From contig NZ_CP141615.1 in assembly GCF_035593305.1 (NCBI RefSeq), positions 2,945,722-3,009,721 on the forward strand: a DNA stretch of 64,000 bases, written 5' to 3'. The translations under genes and the position numbers were made by a program. The DNA is from Limnochorda sp. L945t (GTDB lineage Bacteria > Bacillota > Limnochordia > Limnochordales > Geochordaceae). Shown here piece by piece: positions 46,444 through 55,072 of this stretch (positions within the stretch are counted from its first letter, which is position 1; each line of letters begins with the position of its first letter). The notes beneath the pieces are model-generated. The model made no database searches, was not told the DNA's origin, and saw only the letters and a list, made by a program, of their open reading frames with translations.

Positions 46444-46940
46444 TCACCGTCCCACCGCCAGCCGCTCCGCCAGGATGGGCGGGAGCCCCGCCGCCAGGAT
46501 GGCCTGCTGGGTAACCTGCACCGGGTAGCCGATCCGCCTCACGATGAGCCTCCTGGCGTCTCCATCCAGCAGCACGTATCCCGCCTGGGGGTACCCGTCT
46601 CTCGGCTGCCCGACGCTGCCGGGGTTTGCAGCGGGACCTCGGCGCTCTCGAAGAAGGGCCGATACCCGGCCCGCGTGTAGATCCCCATCAGGTGCGTATG
46701 CCCCACCAGGCAGACGTCCCACCCGGGGTCCTGCTCCCGCAGGATTTGCGCCGCCACATCCCCGCTGATGTACTCCGTCACGGGGTGCCTGGGCGTCCCG
46801 TGCACCAGCAAGACCCGCAGGCTACCGACCTGCATCAGGTGCGTGTGCCGCCGTGCCCCCAGCCGCAGCCGCATGTCCGTGCTCAACCGCCCCAGCGTCC
46901 ACTCCACGGCTTCCCGAGCCCACGGGTTGAACCACTCGAG
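46444..46940 (-). pseudogene. metallophosphoesterase pseudogene (truncated, frameshifted)
   Basis: Homology to the intact gene at 49906-50643 starts at LEWFNPWAREAVEWTLGRLS and runs through [15 protein letters not shown] and [15 protein letters not shown] in one frame. It then continues in another frame from about 46630 ([18 protein letters not shown] to the end [10 protein letters not shown]). About 70 N-terminal residues with the DxH and GNHD metal ligands are missing. So the copy has lost its 5' end and carries a frameshift or small deletion near 46620-46640. Confidence 0.85.
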
Positions 46941-47104
46941 CGCGATCGCCCAAATGTGGGGCACTCGCGTTCTGGGCCAATAGGCCGATTGACGAAGGCG
47001 AAGCCGCGAAGTCAACGAGAGGTGAAGCAGGAGAGTGCCGGGGAGCAGAGCAGACGCTTCCCGGCACCTGCGTCACCTGACTGCGACCGAAGGGGCGCGA
47101 TGAA

Positions 47105-47311
47105 GTGCGAAACCGGGCTTTCGGCACCGCCTTCGCACTCAGCGGGACAGGCGTCAACATCTTGCCCCTGCTCATTGACACCCAGATTGCGGAAGTCAGT
47201 GCGAACATAGCACAGGCCGACGCCCTCGCCGTGATCCTGACGCTCACCACAAGTCTTGTCGTGTTGGTGTACCAGCGTGCTTTTCTGGGCCGCACAATCA
47301 CTTCGATCTAG
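47105..47311 (+). CDS. small hypothetical membrane protein
   Basis: 68 residues from GTG 47105 with one or two hydrophobic stretches (TAFALSGTGVNILPLLIDT, ADALAVILTLTTSLVVLVYQ). No family recognised, and the weak start context leaves open that it is part of the decayed region. Confidence 0.3.
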   Translation: MRNRAFGTAFALSGTGVNILPLLIDTQIAEVSANIAQADALAVILTLTTSLVVLVYQRAFLGRTITSI

Positions 47312-47416
47312 GTTCTACCAGGTAGCGCGGTCTTGTCGTGCTGTGGGTCGTGTGGGCGGGGCAGCGCTGACCGCTCGATGGGCGGATCCGGCGGTGTCGG
47401 GGGTGCAAGGTCGGCG

Positions 47417-48238
47417 CTACCAGTCTTGGCCTGCCGGCCAAAGCTGTCCCCAGACGATGGCGCGTCCTGAGCCGGGGCTGGCTGCCTGGTCACTCTGGAG
47501 AACGACCTGAAGGGTGCCGAGCTGAGCCGGCGGGGTGTCGATCCGCACCGACAGCTCCCACCGGGCCGAACCGGCCTTGCTGAGCTCTCCCGCCAACCGG
47601 CACTCTCCCCCGCGGGTGCTCACCCAGGCCGCGTAGCGCATTCCCGACGGCGGATCGGGGAGCCCCTCGGCCACCAGACGCACCCAGCAGCCTCGCTCGT
47701 CGCCTTGCACGAAAGCGTACGCGACGGCCCCTGCAACGCCCTCATCGGTCGCCAGCGGCATGACGGCCGCCCCGGGAGCGGGCACCGAGCGCCACAGGTC
47801 ACGCTCGAGGCGCACCCGCGTCAGTTCGTCGACGGCACCCGGTGTGGGTTCGGCAGGTCGACCCGGCACGAGGCGGCCGGCGGCCCATCCGACTGCGACG
47901 AGGGCCACCGCGGCTGCCACCCGCACCGAGGCTCCCCAAACCGGACGCCTGCGATGGCCGCTCGACGCAGCGTGGCGCGCTGCTGGCCTCGCAGGCTGCG
48001 GCCGTTCGGCACGCGCCATCTGCAGCGCAGCGGACAAGATACGCTGCTTCAGCTCCGCCGGCGGCGCCTGCGGCGGAACCACCGCGGCCAGGGACGCGGC
48101 CGCTTCGGAGAGTTCTGCCACATATGCCCTGCATGCGGCGCACCGGTCGAGGTGACGTTCCACACGCTGGCGTTCGCCATCGGCCAGGGCGCCGAGGGCG
48201 TAGGCGCCGGCGAGGGTCCGAACGGCGTCGCAGTTCAT
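47417..48238 (-). CDS. anti-sigma factor (RskA-like, zinc-binding)
   Basis: 273 residues. The N-terminal anti-sigma domain has ERHLDRCAACRAYVAEL (HxxxCxxC zinc motif) and one membrane helix at about 104-124. The outside part (about 140-273) is an RskA-type domain (RYAAWVSTRGGECRLAGEL). It would hold the adjacent sigma factor inactive until an envelope signal. Its ATG overlaps the sigma-factor stop (ATGA). Confidence 0.9.
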   Translation of the reverse strand: MNCDAVRTLAGAYALGALADGERQRVERHLDRCAACRAYVAELSEAAASLAAVVPPQAPPAELKQRILSAALQMARAERPQPARPAARHAASSGHRRRPVWGASVRVAAAVALVAVGWAAGRLVPGRPAEPTPGAVDELTRVRLERDLWRSVPAPGAAVMPLATDEGVAGAVAYAFVQGDERGCWVRLVAEGLPDPPSGMRYAAWVSTRGGECRLAGELSKAGSARWELSVRIDTPPAQLGTLQVVLQSDQAASPGSGRAIVWGQLWPAGQDW

Positions 48239-48873
48239 CGGCCAGGCGCCCCCTCCCGCCCGAGCAGCCGCCGCAGACGGTCGAGGGCCCGCTGCATGCG
48301 GCTCTTCACGGTGCCCACGGGAATCTGCCGGAGCGCGGCGATCTCGCTCGACGAGTAGCCGTAGAAGTAGGCCAGCACGACCACGTCCCGTTGCTCAGGT
48401 TGCAGCGTTCCCAGGGCCTGCACGACGGCGTCGCGCTGCTCTGACGCCTGGATGGCGTCCAGCACAGGCTCGGCCCCACCGGGGCCGTCGGGGCCGCTCC
48501 GTGAGGCCAGCAGGCCGTCAGAGGGCAGCTCCGGCCGTCTCATACGCCTCGAACGCAACAGGTCGATGGCCTTGCGGTGGGCGATGGCGTACAACCAACT
48601 GCTGACCGAACCCCGCCGGCCGTCGTAGGTGCGGGCATGGCGCCACACGGCCAGGAACGTCTCCTGCAGGATCTCCTCCCGGTCGAGCCGGTTGGGGACG
48701 AGCCGCGCGAGCACCCCGTAGAGGGTGGCGGCGTGCCGGTCGTACAGTTCCTCCAGCGCGCCCACGTCCCCGGCTGCCAGACGGGCCATGAGCCCCTCCT
48801 CCGAGCCGGACGGCGCAGCACGGCCCGGTGCCGTCAGGGGAAGCCTCACGCGGCTCTCGTCACCGGCACCCAT
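48235..48873 (-). CDS. ECF sigma-70 family factor (SigK-like)
   Basis: 212 residues. Region 2 (ALEELYDRHAATLYGVLARL, EEILQETFLAVWRHARTYDG, SSWLYAIAHRKAIDLLR) and region 4 (LAYFYGYSSSEIAALRQIPV, GTVKSRMQRALDRLR) are complete. The 25 N-terminal residues before region 2 are low-complexity; a start at the inner ATG (residue 29) is possible. It pairs with the downstream anti-sigma gene and probably autoregulates. Confidence 0.92.
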   Translation of the reverse strand: MGAGDESRVRLPLTAPGRAAPSGSEEGLMARLAAGDVGALEELYDRHAATLYGVLARLVPNRLDREEILQETFLAVWRHARTYDGRRGSVSSWLYAIAHRKAIDLLRSRRMRRPELPSDGLLASRSGPDGPGGAEPVLDAIQASEQRDAVVQALGTLQPEQRDVVVLAYFYGYSSSEIAALRQIPVGTVKSRMQRALDRLRRLLGREGAPGR

Positions 48874-48925
48874 ACACCACGACTATACGCCGCCTGTACG
48901 TCTGGGCGCCACCGGCACTGCGACC

Positions 48926-49180
48926 TCACAGCATCTCCAGAACCAGGTTCAGCAACGCGCCGACGCCCCTGGCCGCGTTGCGGGTCGCCGTGAGGTCGCC
49001 AGACTTAACCCCGGCTACGACCAGCGAATCGGCTGCGTCGAGCAGCAGCCGCACTTGCGCGGCCTGCGGCAGGGCCTGGAGGTCGACGAAGACTCCCTGC
49101 CCCTGCCCCTGGCAGACGTTGCCCCAGGAACCATTGAAGTTGGTGCCGTTGGGGCAGGCCCTGCGGATTCTCCAGCCTAA
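48926..49180 (-). pseudogene. gene remnant, no start codon
   Basis: An open frame without a usable start translates to a sensible sequence (VFVDLQALPQAAQVRLLLDA, then GDLTATRNAARGVGALLNLV, ending at a stop at 48928-48926). Its 5' end is lost at about 49180, next to a second remnant on the other strand. I cannot assign a family. Confidence 0.4.
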
Positions 49181-49183
49181 TCT

Positions 49184-49447
49184 GCGGCCTGACCTCCGAG
49201 AGGCAGCCGTGCGGTCGCCAGGGGCGAACCCTTTCGCGCACGCGTCGATTCCGGTTCGGATCCGGAGCTCTTGGCGAAGTGCCGGCAGGCGATCGAGCTC
49301 AGCCGCGCCGGCAAGTCGCAGGAAGCCAAGAAGCTCCTGGAGAGCATGCTATTCGAGGACGACCGCATCCTGGCGCCGGCTGTCGTCATGTACGCCGAAC
49401 TGCTGCGCGAGGAGGGCAAGCTGAAGCTTCAATCTCATGAGGCGTGA
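49184..49447 (+). pseudogene. gene remnant, helical repeat-like, 5' end missing
   Basis: The frame reads DPELLAKCRQAIELSRAGKS, EAKKLLESMLFEDDRILAPA and VVMYAELLREEGKLKLQ before a TGA at 49445-49447. It looks like the end of a helical (TPR-like) protein. No convincing start or ribosome-binding site exists; a TTG at 49271 is the only option. Confidence 0.4.
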
Positions 49448-49580
49448 CGGGCTCCTGGACAAGGCGCAGCGTGACGTCGATGTCTTCCAGATCGCTGAAG
49501 TAAACGAGTTGTTCGAGAAAGAGCCGGGCGTTGAAGAGCCGCCTGTCGTGCACGACAAACTTTCGGGATGCCCCGTCTCC

Positions 49581-49636
49581 AAACCGCTAGGCGCCCAAAA
49601 GGTGCCTCGAGGGTTCAAATCCCTCTCCCTCCGCCA
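49581..49636 (+). repeat. displaced 3' half of tRNA-Ser(GCU)
   Basis: 56 bases match 46311-46366 at 52 positions without gaps, starting exactly after the anticodon and ending in the encoded CCA. The 5' half of a tRNA is absent, so it is not a functional tRNA. This is what an integration in the anticodon loop, or a segmental duplication, would leave. The surrounding 49448-49905 contains no recognisable gene. Confidence 0.85.
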
Positions 49637-49905
49637 CGCCTCTCCTCGCGTCTTGCCTGGCGGCGGGCGGCCTACCCTACCTGGGCTGCGGATTGTTCAA
49701 ATGAGAGGCCCCGTCCCTTCCGACGGCGCGGCACCCTCGCCGGTTCGCGAATCCGACGGATAGTGGCCCAGTCGAGAACGGTGGCGACGAGGAGCTCCCA
49801 GGTGCTGCCCGGCGTCACGGTGCCCTTTGCGACGAAGCATCGCTGATCGCCAGGTCTGAAGGCTGCCATCACCGGTGTGCTGCCCACGCGCCGCCCGAGG
49901 GAGGG

Positions 49906-50643
49906 TCACCTCCCCGTTGCCAGCCGCTCGGCCAGCACGGGGGGCAGCCCTGCGTCCAGGATGGCCCGCTGAGCGGCCGCGACGTCGTAAGGGACCCGCC
50001 GCAGGATGACCTTCCAGGCATCGAGATCCACCAGCACATACCCGGCCAGGGGCGATCCGTCCCTCGGCTGGCCAACGCTGCCGATGTTGACGAGGCACGG
50101 CTCGCCGCGTACCAGCGCGTACTCCCCGTTCGCCCGGAAAGGGGTGTAGCCGCGCCGCGTGTAGACGCCCATGAGGTGGGTGTGGCCGACCAGGGCGAGA
50201 TCGAAGTCGGCGTGCGCGAGGATGTCGGCAGCCGCCTGGTCGTCCACGTACTCGGTCACGGGCTCACGGGGAGTGCCGTGGGCCAGCAGGATACGGGGTT
50301 GTCCCGGGCCCTCCAGGCGGTGAAGGTGCGGGCGGCTCTTCAGCCACAGCCGCTGGTCGGTGGAGAGCCGGGCGATCGTCCACTCGACCGATTCCCGGGC
50401 CCATGGGTTGAACCACTCGAGATCGAGGAGCCCCGCGCACGCGGCGTCGTGGTTGCCCAAAAGGCTGACCACGGCGTGCCCGCGGGCCCACTCCACGCAC
50501 GCGCCCGGCTCCGGTCCATACCCTACGGTATCGCCGAGGTTGTAGACGGATTCTGGGGCGAAGGGCACGGCGTCTTCCAGGACGGCGCGAAGGGCCGCGA
50601 AATTGGCATGGACGTCGGACAGAAAGGCGAGCAGTTTCCCCAA
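49906..50643 (-). CDS. metallophosphoesterase (YfcE-like)
   Basis: 245 residues with all calcineurin-like motifs: LSDVHANFAALRAVL (DxH), NLGDTVGYGPEPG, LLGNHDAACAG, LAHGTPREPVTEY and [15 protein letters not shown]. Substrate is probably a phosphomonoester or diester. A broken paralogue lies at 46444-46940. The gene sits between two displaced tRNA-Ser 3' halves. Confidence 0.9.
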   Translation of the reverse strand: MGKLLAFLSDVHANFAALRAVLEDAVPFAPESVYNLGDTVGYGPEPGACVEWARGHAVVSLLGNHDAACAGLLDLEWFNPWARESVEWTIARLSTDQRLWLKSRPHLHRLEGPGQPRILLAHGTPREPVTEYVDDQAAADILAHADFDLALVGHTHLMGVYTRRGYTPFRANGEYALVRGEPCLVNIGSVGQPRDGSPLAGYVLVDLDAWKVILRRVPYDVAAAQRAILDAGLPPVLAERLATGR

Positions 50644-50724
50644 CCCCGTCCACCATCCCCGCGACGCCGGGTCGAGGACCCAGGCGGCTTGCTGCAGCCG
50701 GCAGCAGCGCTCCCGAAGCGAACA

Positions 50725-50784
50725 TGGCGGAGGGGGAGGGATTCGAACCCCCGGAGAGGCGTCAGCCCCTCAACGGTTTTCAAG
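50725..50784 (-). repeat. att site: displaced 3' half of tRNA-Ser(UGA)
   Basis: On the minus strand this segment begins at the anticodon loop (CTTGAAAACCG), continues through a variable arm and T-arm (GGGGGTTCGAATCCC) and ends in GCCA. No tRNA 5' half is next to it. Its first 20 bases (plus strand 50765-50784) are identical to 58422-58441 in the intact tRNA-Ser(UGA). It is thus the host's original 3' half, pushed away by the integrated element. Confidence 0.9.
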
Positions 50785-50974
50785 TTCTAGCTCCCCACCA
50801 AACCGCCGTCCGCTGCCGTCACCTGCCGTTCCGACCGGCCCCACCGAGAGGGCGTCTTTTTCGCACCACCAAGGCTCTTGAGACCATTCCAGTGTACGAA
50901 GATCAACGGTTTCCCGTCAAGGGACGTGCCGGGGGACTGGTGGGGGCGACTGGTGGGGAGTGGCGAGCGGCCCT

Positions 50975-51718
50975 TCACTTCGCCTTGCGACGGGGGGAGC
51001 GGCGCCGGTCACGGGCCTGTTCTCGGCACCGATCGGAGCAGTATTTTCCCCACTGGCGGCCCTGCACGAACCATCTCCCACAGTGGGCGCAGCGGACGTA
51101 AGGCCGTCCGTCCGTGATCTGATCGTAGGCGATTCGCAACAGCATCCCGTCGAGCAGGCTTCGGTAGCGCACTTCCATACAAGGCGTCGGGCCAGCCATT
51201 ACCACAAGCTCTCCGTACCCTTCGAGGGGCCTTTTCTGAGCCTCTAGGGACTCCGGCGATCGCCGATCGAGGGGCCTTTCCTGAGCCTCTAGGGACTCCG
51301 GCGATCGCCGATCGAGGGCGTCCAGGATCAGCATCGCGGCGAACAAGTAGTCGTCTACTTTCTCCACCTGGCGGGGCGAAACGTAGTGCCCCAAACGGTC
51401 ACGGGCATACCGGGCCACCTTGCCGTACTCCGTTTCTTCGACTCGCTCAGGGTGCTCCCGGCCCAGCATCCCGAGGAGCCCATACCGGAGGGCGAAGTCC
51501 CGGATATCTTCCAGAGAGCCCGAGGAGGAGAGGATGGTATTCAGAAATGTCAGATAAATAGGCTCGGCACGGTTCTGCTCCCGGTCACGCTCCGGCGTCA
51601 GCACGTCGATGTCTTCTCCATCACCATCTGCCACCAGCCACCGGCCCATGCCCGGCACGTCCAGGATCTTGACCTCCTTCGGCCTTCGCCACTTCTGCCA
51701 ATGTAGGGCGAGTTCCAT
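50975..51718 (-). CDS. unknown protein with C-terminal zinc finger and internal repeat
   Basis: 247 residues from ATG 51718; TTG 51802 would give 275 and overlap the xis ribosome-binding site. The C-terminus YVRCAHCGRWFVQGRQWGKY, then CSDRC, resembles the CGNR-type or YgiT-like Cx2C...Cx3C zinc ribbon seen in stress/abortive-infection-type proteins. A 15-residue unit (LDRRSPESLEAQERP) occurs twice in tandem at about 150-180. First leftward gene of the element, divergent from xis; possibly a regulator or accessory cargo. No function assigned. Confidence 0.65.
   Translation of the reverse strand: MELALHWQKWRRPKEVKILDVPGMGRWLVADGDGEDIDVLTPERDREQNRAEPIYLTFLNTILSSSGSLEDIRDFALRYGLLGMLGREHPERVEETEYGKVARYARDRLGHYVSPRQVEKVDDYLFAAMLILDALDRRSPESLEAQERPLDRRSPESLEAQKRPLEGYGELVVMAGPTPCMEVRYRSLLDGMLLRIAYDQITDGRPYVRCAHCGRWFVQGRQWGKYCSDRCREQARDRRRSPRRKAK
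51223..51312. repeat. 45-bp tandem duplication, two copies
   Basis: Units 51223-51267 and 51268-51312 differ at one base, and a third unit begins (CGAGGGCG at 51313) before diverging. The repeat lies in frame (15 codons) in the zinc-finger protein gene, so copy number can vary without breaking the protein. Confidence 0.95.
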
Positions 51719-51804
51719 CGGCTGCACCGCCCTCTCCCCCGCGCATATCCCCTCTGATACTGGGGCCAACTGCAATCTAGCATAGAACGCGGAGGTGGTC
51801 AAAA

Positions 51805-51990
51805 GTGAACACGCTGACGGTGCAGGAGGCTGCTAGACTTCTTCGGACTCATCCCCACTTTCTATATCGCCTCATCCGGCAGGGGCGGCTGCCGGCCCTG
51901 AGGCTTGGGAGGGCGATACGGCTGAGTGAGGACGTGCTGCGGCGCATGCTGGAAAGCAGAGAGCAAGAGGGAGTGAGCAGGAATGGGTGA
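51805..51990 (+). CDS. excisionase-like HTH protein (MerR/HTH_17 type)
   Basis: 61 residues from a GTG with GGAGGTGG upstream. LTVQEAARLLRTHPHFLYRL, then IRQGRLPALRLGRAIRLSED is the classic HTH_17 'excisionase family' winged helix. Such proteins assist integrase in excision or act as regulators. First rightward gene of the element. Confidence 0.85.
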   Translation: MNTLTVQEAARLLRTHPHFLYRLIRQGRLPALRLGRAIRLSEDVLRRMLESREQEGVSRNG

Positions 51991-52297
51991 TAGCTATCCG
52001 GCCTTTAAAATTGTGAGCCTCGCGCCCGCCACGGGGTGGGTGGCGGTTCACGCGTTGAACAAGCCTGTGGAGGGCCGCACGTTTACGACGCGGCCCGTGG
52101 CAGTCTGGGCGGCAGTTGCATGGGGCGAGTCGTCACACGCTCGTAGCATCATCGGACTCGGCGCCGTCGATGGTGTTGTCGAATTATGGCCGTGCAACGC
52201 CGAACCCAATTTTCTGGGCTTTTCGCTAGCGGATGACCTCGACATCGAAAAATGGAAGTCCCAGGCCCTTGACAGCATGGAGAAGCGCCGCCGATAA
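51983..52297 (+). CDS. hypothetical protein of the element
   Basis: 104 residues. The start overlaps the xis-like gene by 8 bp, so co-translation is likely. The sequence is mixed alpha/beta with a tryptophan-rich middle (TTRPVAVWAAVAWGESSHAR) and no motif I recognise. A role linked to control of replication or excision would fit its place, but is not shown. Confidence 0.6.
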   Translation: MGDSYPAFKIVSLAPATGWVAVHALNKPVEGRTFTTRPVAVWAAVAWGESSHARSIIGLGAVDGVVELWPCNAEPNFLGFSLADDLDIEKWKSQALDSMEKRRR

Positions 52298-52417
52298 CGT
52301 CCGGCGGCGCAAAAGGGGGTGGCGCCCTGTGCTTTGCACTCCCCCTTTTTCACTTTACATACCCCGGCGGAAAAAAGCAAGCCGTTCTCGTATCTCGACG
52401 AAGCGGAGTGAAGAAGG

Positions 52418-55009
52418 ATGACCGCAGCATCAAACGGAGCCGCTATCCAGAAAGCCGCTAAAGCCTACATTCGACTGGGCTGGCGGCCTATCCCCTATGA
52501 GGCCGGCACCAAAGGCCCCAAGACCAAAGGCTGGGCAAAGTGGAAGATCACCGAAAACGAGATAGCGGAGCGGTTCCATGAGGGCACGAACATCGGCATC
52601 GTGCTCGGCGCCGCCAGCAGAGGACTCGTGGACATTGACCTCGATTGCCCCGAAGCCGTCCAGGCCGCTCCACTCTTGTTACCGCCGACCGGTGCAAAGT
52701 TCGGGCAGGAGGGGAAGGAGCCCGGTCACTGGCTCTACCAGTGCCGTCCGGCGCCCAAAAACCAGCGGTTTCAAGACCCACGGGCCGAGAGTGAGAGCAC
52801 GATCCTCGAAGTCCGGGCCGAGGGACTACAGACGATGTTTCCGCCCTCCCTGCATCCGAACGGGCGCCGGATTGTGTGGGCCGAGCGAACGTCCGTCCCC
52901 GCCGTGGACAAGAGCGCCCTGGTGACCGCTGCATCCCGGCTGGCTGCGGCGGTGCTCCTGGGGCGCCATTGGGCGGCCCCCGGCGGTCGGCACCAGGCGA
53001 GTTTAGCCCTCGCCGGCGGGCTTTCGAGGCTGGGATGGGACCGCGATGCCATTATGGACTTTATGCGGGCCGTGTGCCTCATCGCCGGGGATGGCGAAGC
53101 CGACGACCGTCTTCGAGCCGTTACCAGCACGCTCGAACGGGATGATGGTGAGCCCACGATTGGATTTAAAACCCTGGCGGAGATCATCGATCCCGCTATC
53201 GTGTTCACGGCTGCCAAGTGGCTCGGATACCGGCAAACCGATGGGGGAAAAGGCAGGCCCGGCGGTTACGCTGTTTCCGACGGGTGCATTGTGAGAATAC
53301 GTCTTACCAAAGACGGGCCGGTTAACGATACGCTCGCCTTCTTCGAGGCTCGGATCGCTGAGGAGATCATCGAAGACGACGGCGCCGAGCGGGTGCGCCG
53401 ATGGGTGATGGAAGGCTCGACGCCCGATGGGCGGGCCTTGCCGCGGGCCGTCATCACGGCTGCGGAATACCCTTCCATGTCCTGGGTCTCAAGGGAATGG
53501 GGCACCCGAGCCGTCGTGGCGGCGGGCCAGGCCGCCAAAGATTCCCTGCGCGAGGCGATTCAACGGCTCTCCGGAGACGTGCCGGAGCGATATATTTACG
53601 CTCACACAGGCTGGCGGCAGATCGGCGGCCGGTGGGCCTTCCTGCACGCAGGCGGAGCCCTGGGAGCAGAAGGCGTGGAAGTGCGGCTCCCCGACCGCCT
53701 GGCCCGTTACGTACTGCCGACGCCGCCCGGCGATCTCGGCGAGACGCGTGAAGCGGTGCGAACGGCCCTTGACTTGACAAAGCTCTTCGACGATCGCCGG
53801 GTGGGTTTTGCGCTCCTGTCCGCCCTGGCCCGTGCGCCCTTGGCGGGGATGGTGCCCGCCACGGTCACGCTCTGGGTTTATGGCCCATCGGGGGCGTTTA
53901 AAACGACGACGACCACGCTGGGGCTGTCCCTCTACGGGCTCTTCACCGAGCACACGCCGCCGGAGTCGTGGCTTTCGACTGAAAATGCACTGGAACGCTC
54001 GCTCTGGACACTTGCCGACTTGCCTCTCGTGATTGACGACTTTGCGCCCGCGAATACTCGGGACGCCGAGCGAGTCCGCCAGACGGCCCAGGGGCTCTTG
54101 CGGCGCCTGGGCAACCACGTGGGGCGGAATCGACTGCGTTCCGACCTGTCGGCGGCCCCTTCCCGTCCCCCACGGGCGCTTGCGATCGTGACCGCCGAGG
54201 AATTGCCGAGTGGACGGCTCTCGGGCCTGGCTCGCCTGTTCCCGGTGCCGGTGGAGCGCGGGCAAGTCCATTTCGAGGTGCTGGGCCGCCTGCAAGGGCA
54301 ACGGCACGCCCTGAACCTTGCCGGCGCCGCCTACGTCGAGTGGCTTCGGCGGCTGCGGGATCACGACGACGCCCTCCCCCGGAAGCTTCTCGAACGGCAG
54401 GAGACGATCCGGAGCCAGGCCGCGGGGGGCGGACATCCCCGAGTGGCGGACAACGTGGCCGTGCTGGCCCTGGGCCTGGAGACGTGGGCCGACGTGGCGG
54501 TGGGCATAGGGGCCATACCCGAGGCCGAGGGGCGCAAGCTGGCCGAGGAGGGGTTGGCCGCCCTACTCGACCTGGCGGAGGAGCACCATCGGCTGCTCGA
54601 TTCCGAGGCACCCGAGCGACTACTGCTGGACGCCATCGGGGAGCTTGTGGCAAGCAATCGCGTGGCGATCGTCCGCCTGGGGCAGGGTGACGCCGGCGGG
54701 GTGCCCATCGTCGGGTGGTACGACACCACGCACCTTTACCTGCTCCCAGAGGTGGCGTACAAGGAGGCGGAGGCCCTGCTAGCACGAGGAAGAGGGCTCG
54801 CCGCCTCGCCGCAATCGATCTGGCGGGCGCTCGAAAAGCAGGGGGCGATTGTCCGGCAAAGCGAAGACCGGCTCACGTCAAAGCTCCCTGTGGCCCTGAT
54901 CGGCGGGGGCCGTCCGAGGGTGGTTCGGCTCTCCCGTGAGCGCCTGCGACATTTAGGCTTCACCCTGGGAGGCTTCGCCGGAACGGGCTCTCAGGGGGCG
55001 GGGTCGTGA
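52418..55009 (+). CDS. PrimPol-helicase replication protein
   Basis: 863 residues. Residues about 10-200 form a bifunctional primase/polymerase (PrimPol) domain: GWRPIPYEAGTKGPKTKGWA, the metal-binding DIDLD (Asp72/74/76) and later WLYQCRPAP. The middle and C-terminal part have a DUF927-type/helicase ATPase with Walker A GPSGAFKTTTTT (489-500) and an acidic Walker B-like LPLVIDDFAP. This architecture is the replication protein of many plasmids, phages and satellites. It would prime and unwind at the iteron region that begins about 110 bp downstream. Confidence 0.85.
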   Translation: MTAASNGAAIQKAAKAYIRLGWRPIPYEAGTKGPKTKGWAKWKITENEIAERFHEGTNIGIVLGAASRGLVDIDLDCPEAVQAAPLLLPPTGAKFGQEGKEPGHWLYQCRPAPKNQRFQDPRAESESTILEVRAEGLQTMFPPSLHPNGRRIVWAERTSVPAVDKSALVTAASRLAAAVLLGRHWAAPGGRHQASLALAGGLSRLGWDRDAIMDFMRAVCLIAGDGEADDRLRAVTSTLERDDGEPTIGFKTLAEIIDPAIVFTAAKWLGYRQTDGGKGRPGGYAVSDGCIVRIRLTKDGPVNDTLAFFEARIAEEIIEDDGAERVRRWVMEGSTPDGRALPRAVITAAEYPSMSWVSREWGTRAVVAAGQAAKDSLREAIQRLSGDVPERYIYAHTGWRQIGGRWAFLHAGGALGAEGVEVRLPDRLARYVLPTPPGDLGETREAVRTALDLTKLFDDRRVGFALLSALARAPLAGMVPATVTLWVYGPSGAFKTTTTTLGLSLYGLFTEHTPPESWLSTENALERSLWTLADLPLVIDDFAPANTRDAERVRQTAQGLLRRLGNHVGRNRLRSDLSAAPSRPPRALAIVTAEELPSGRLSGLARLFPVPVERGQVHFEVLGRLQGQRHALNLAGAAYVEWLRRLRDHDDALPRKLLERQETIRSQAAGGGHPRVADNVAVLALGLETWADVAVGIGAIPEAEGRKLAEEGLAALLDLAEEHHRLLDSEAPERLLLDAIGELVASNRVAIVRLGQGDAGGVPIVGWYDTTHLYLLPEVAYKEAEALLARGRGLAASPQSIWRALEKQGAIVRQSEDRLTSKLPVALIGGGRPRVVRLSRERLRHLGFTLGGFAGTGSQGAGS

Positions 55010-55072
55010 CGGGGTTTTCCGATGGTGCGTAGGGGCGGGGGATGCATCACGGGGTGCGATCTGCTAGCAAAT

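Noticed and set aside
49581-49636. functional tRNA gene
   Set aside because: Only the 3' half is present and the acceptor strand has no partner.
49437-49763. 108-residue open frame over the tRNA fragment
   Set aside because: It reads through the displaced tRNA half and has no family features; composition fits chance.
50725-50784. functional tRNA-Ser gene on the minus strand
   Set aside because: No 5' half precedes it; upstream sequence does not pair with the acceptor strand.
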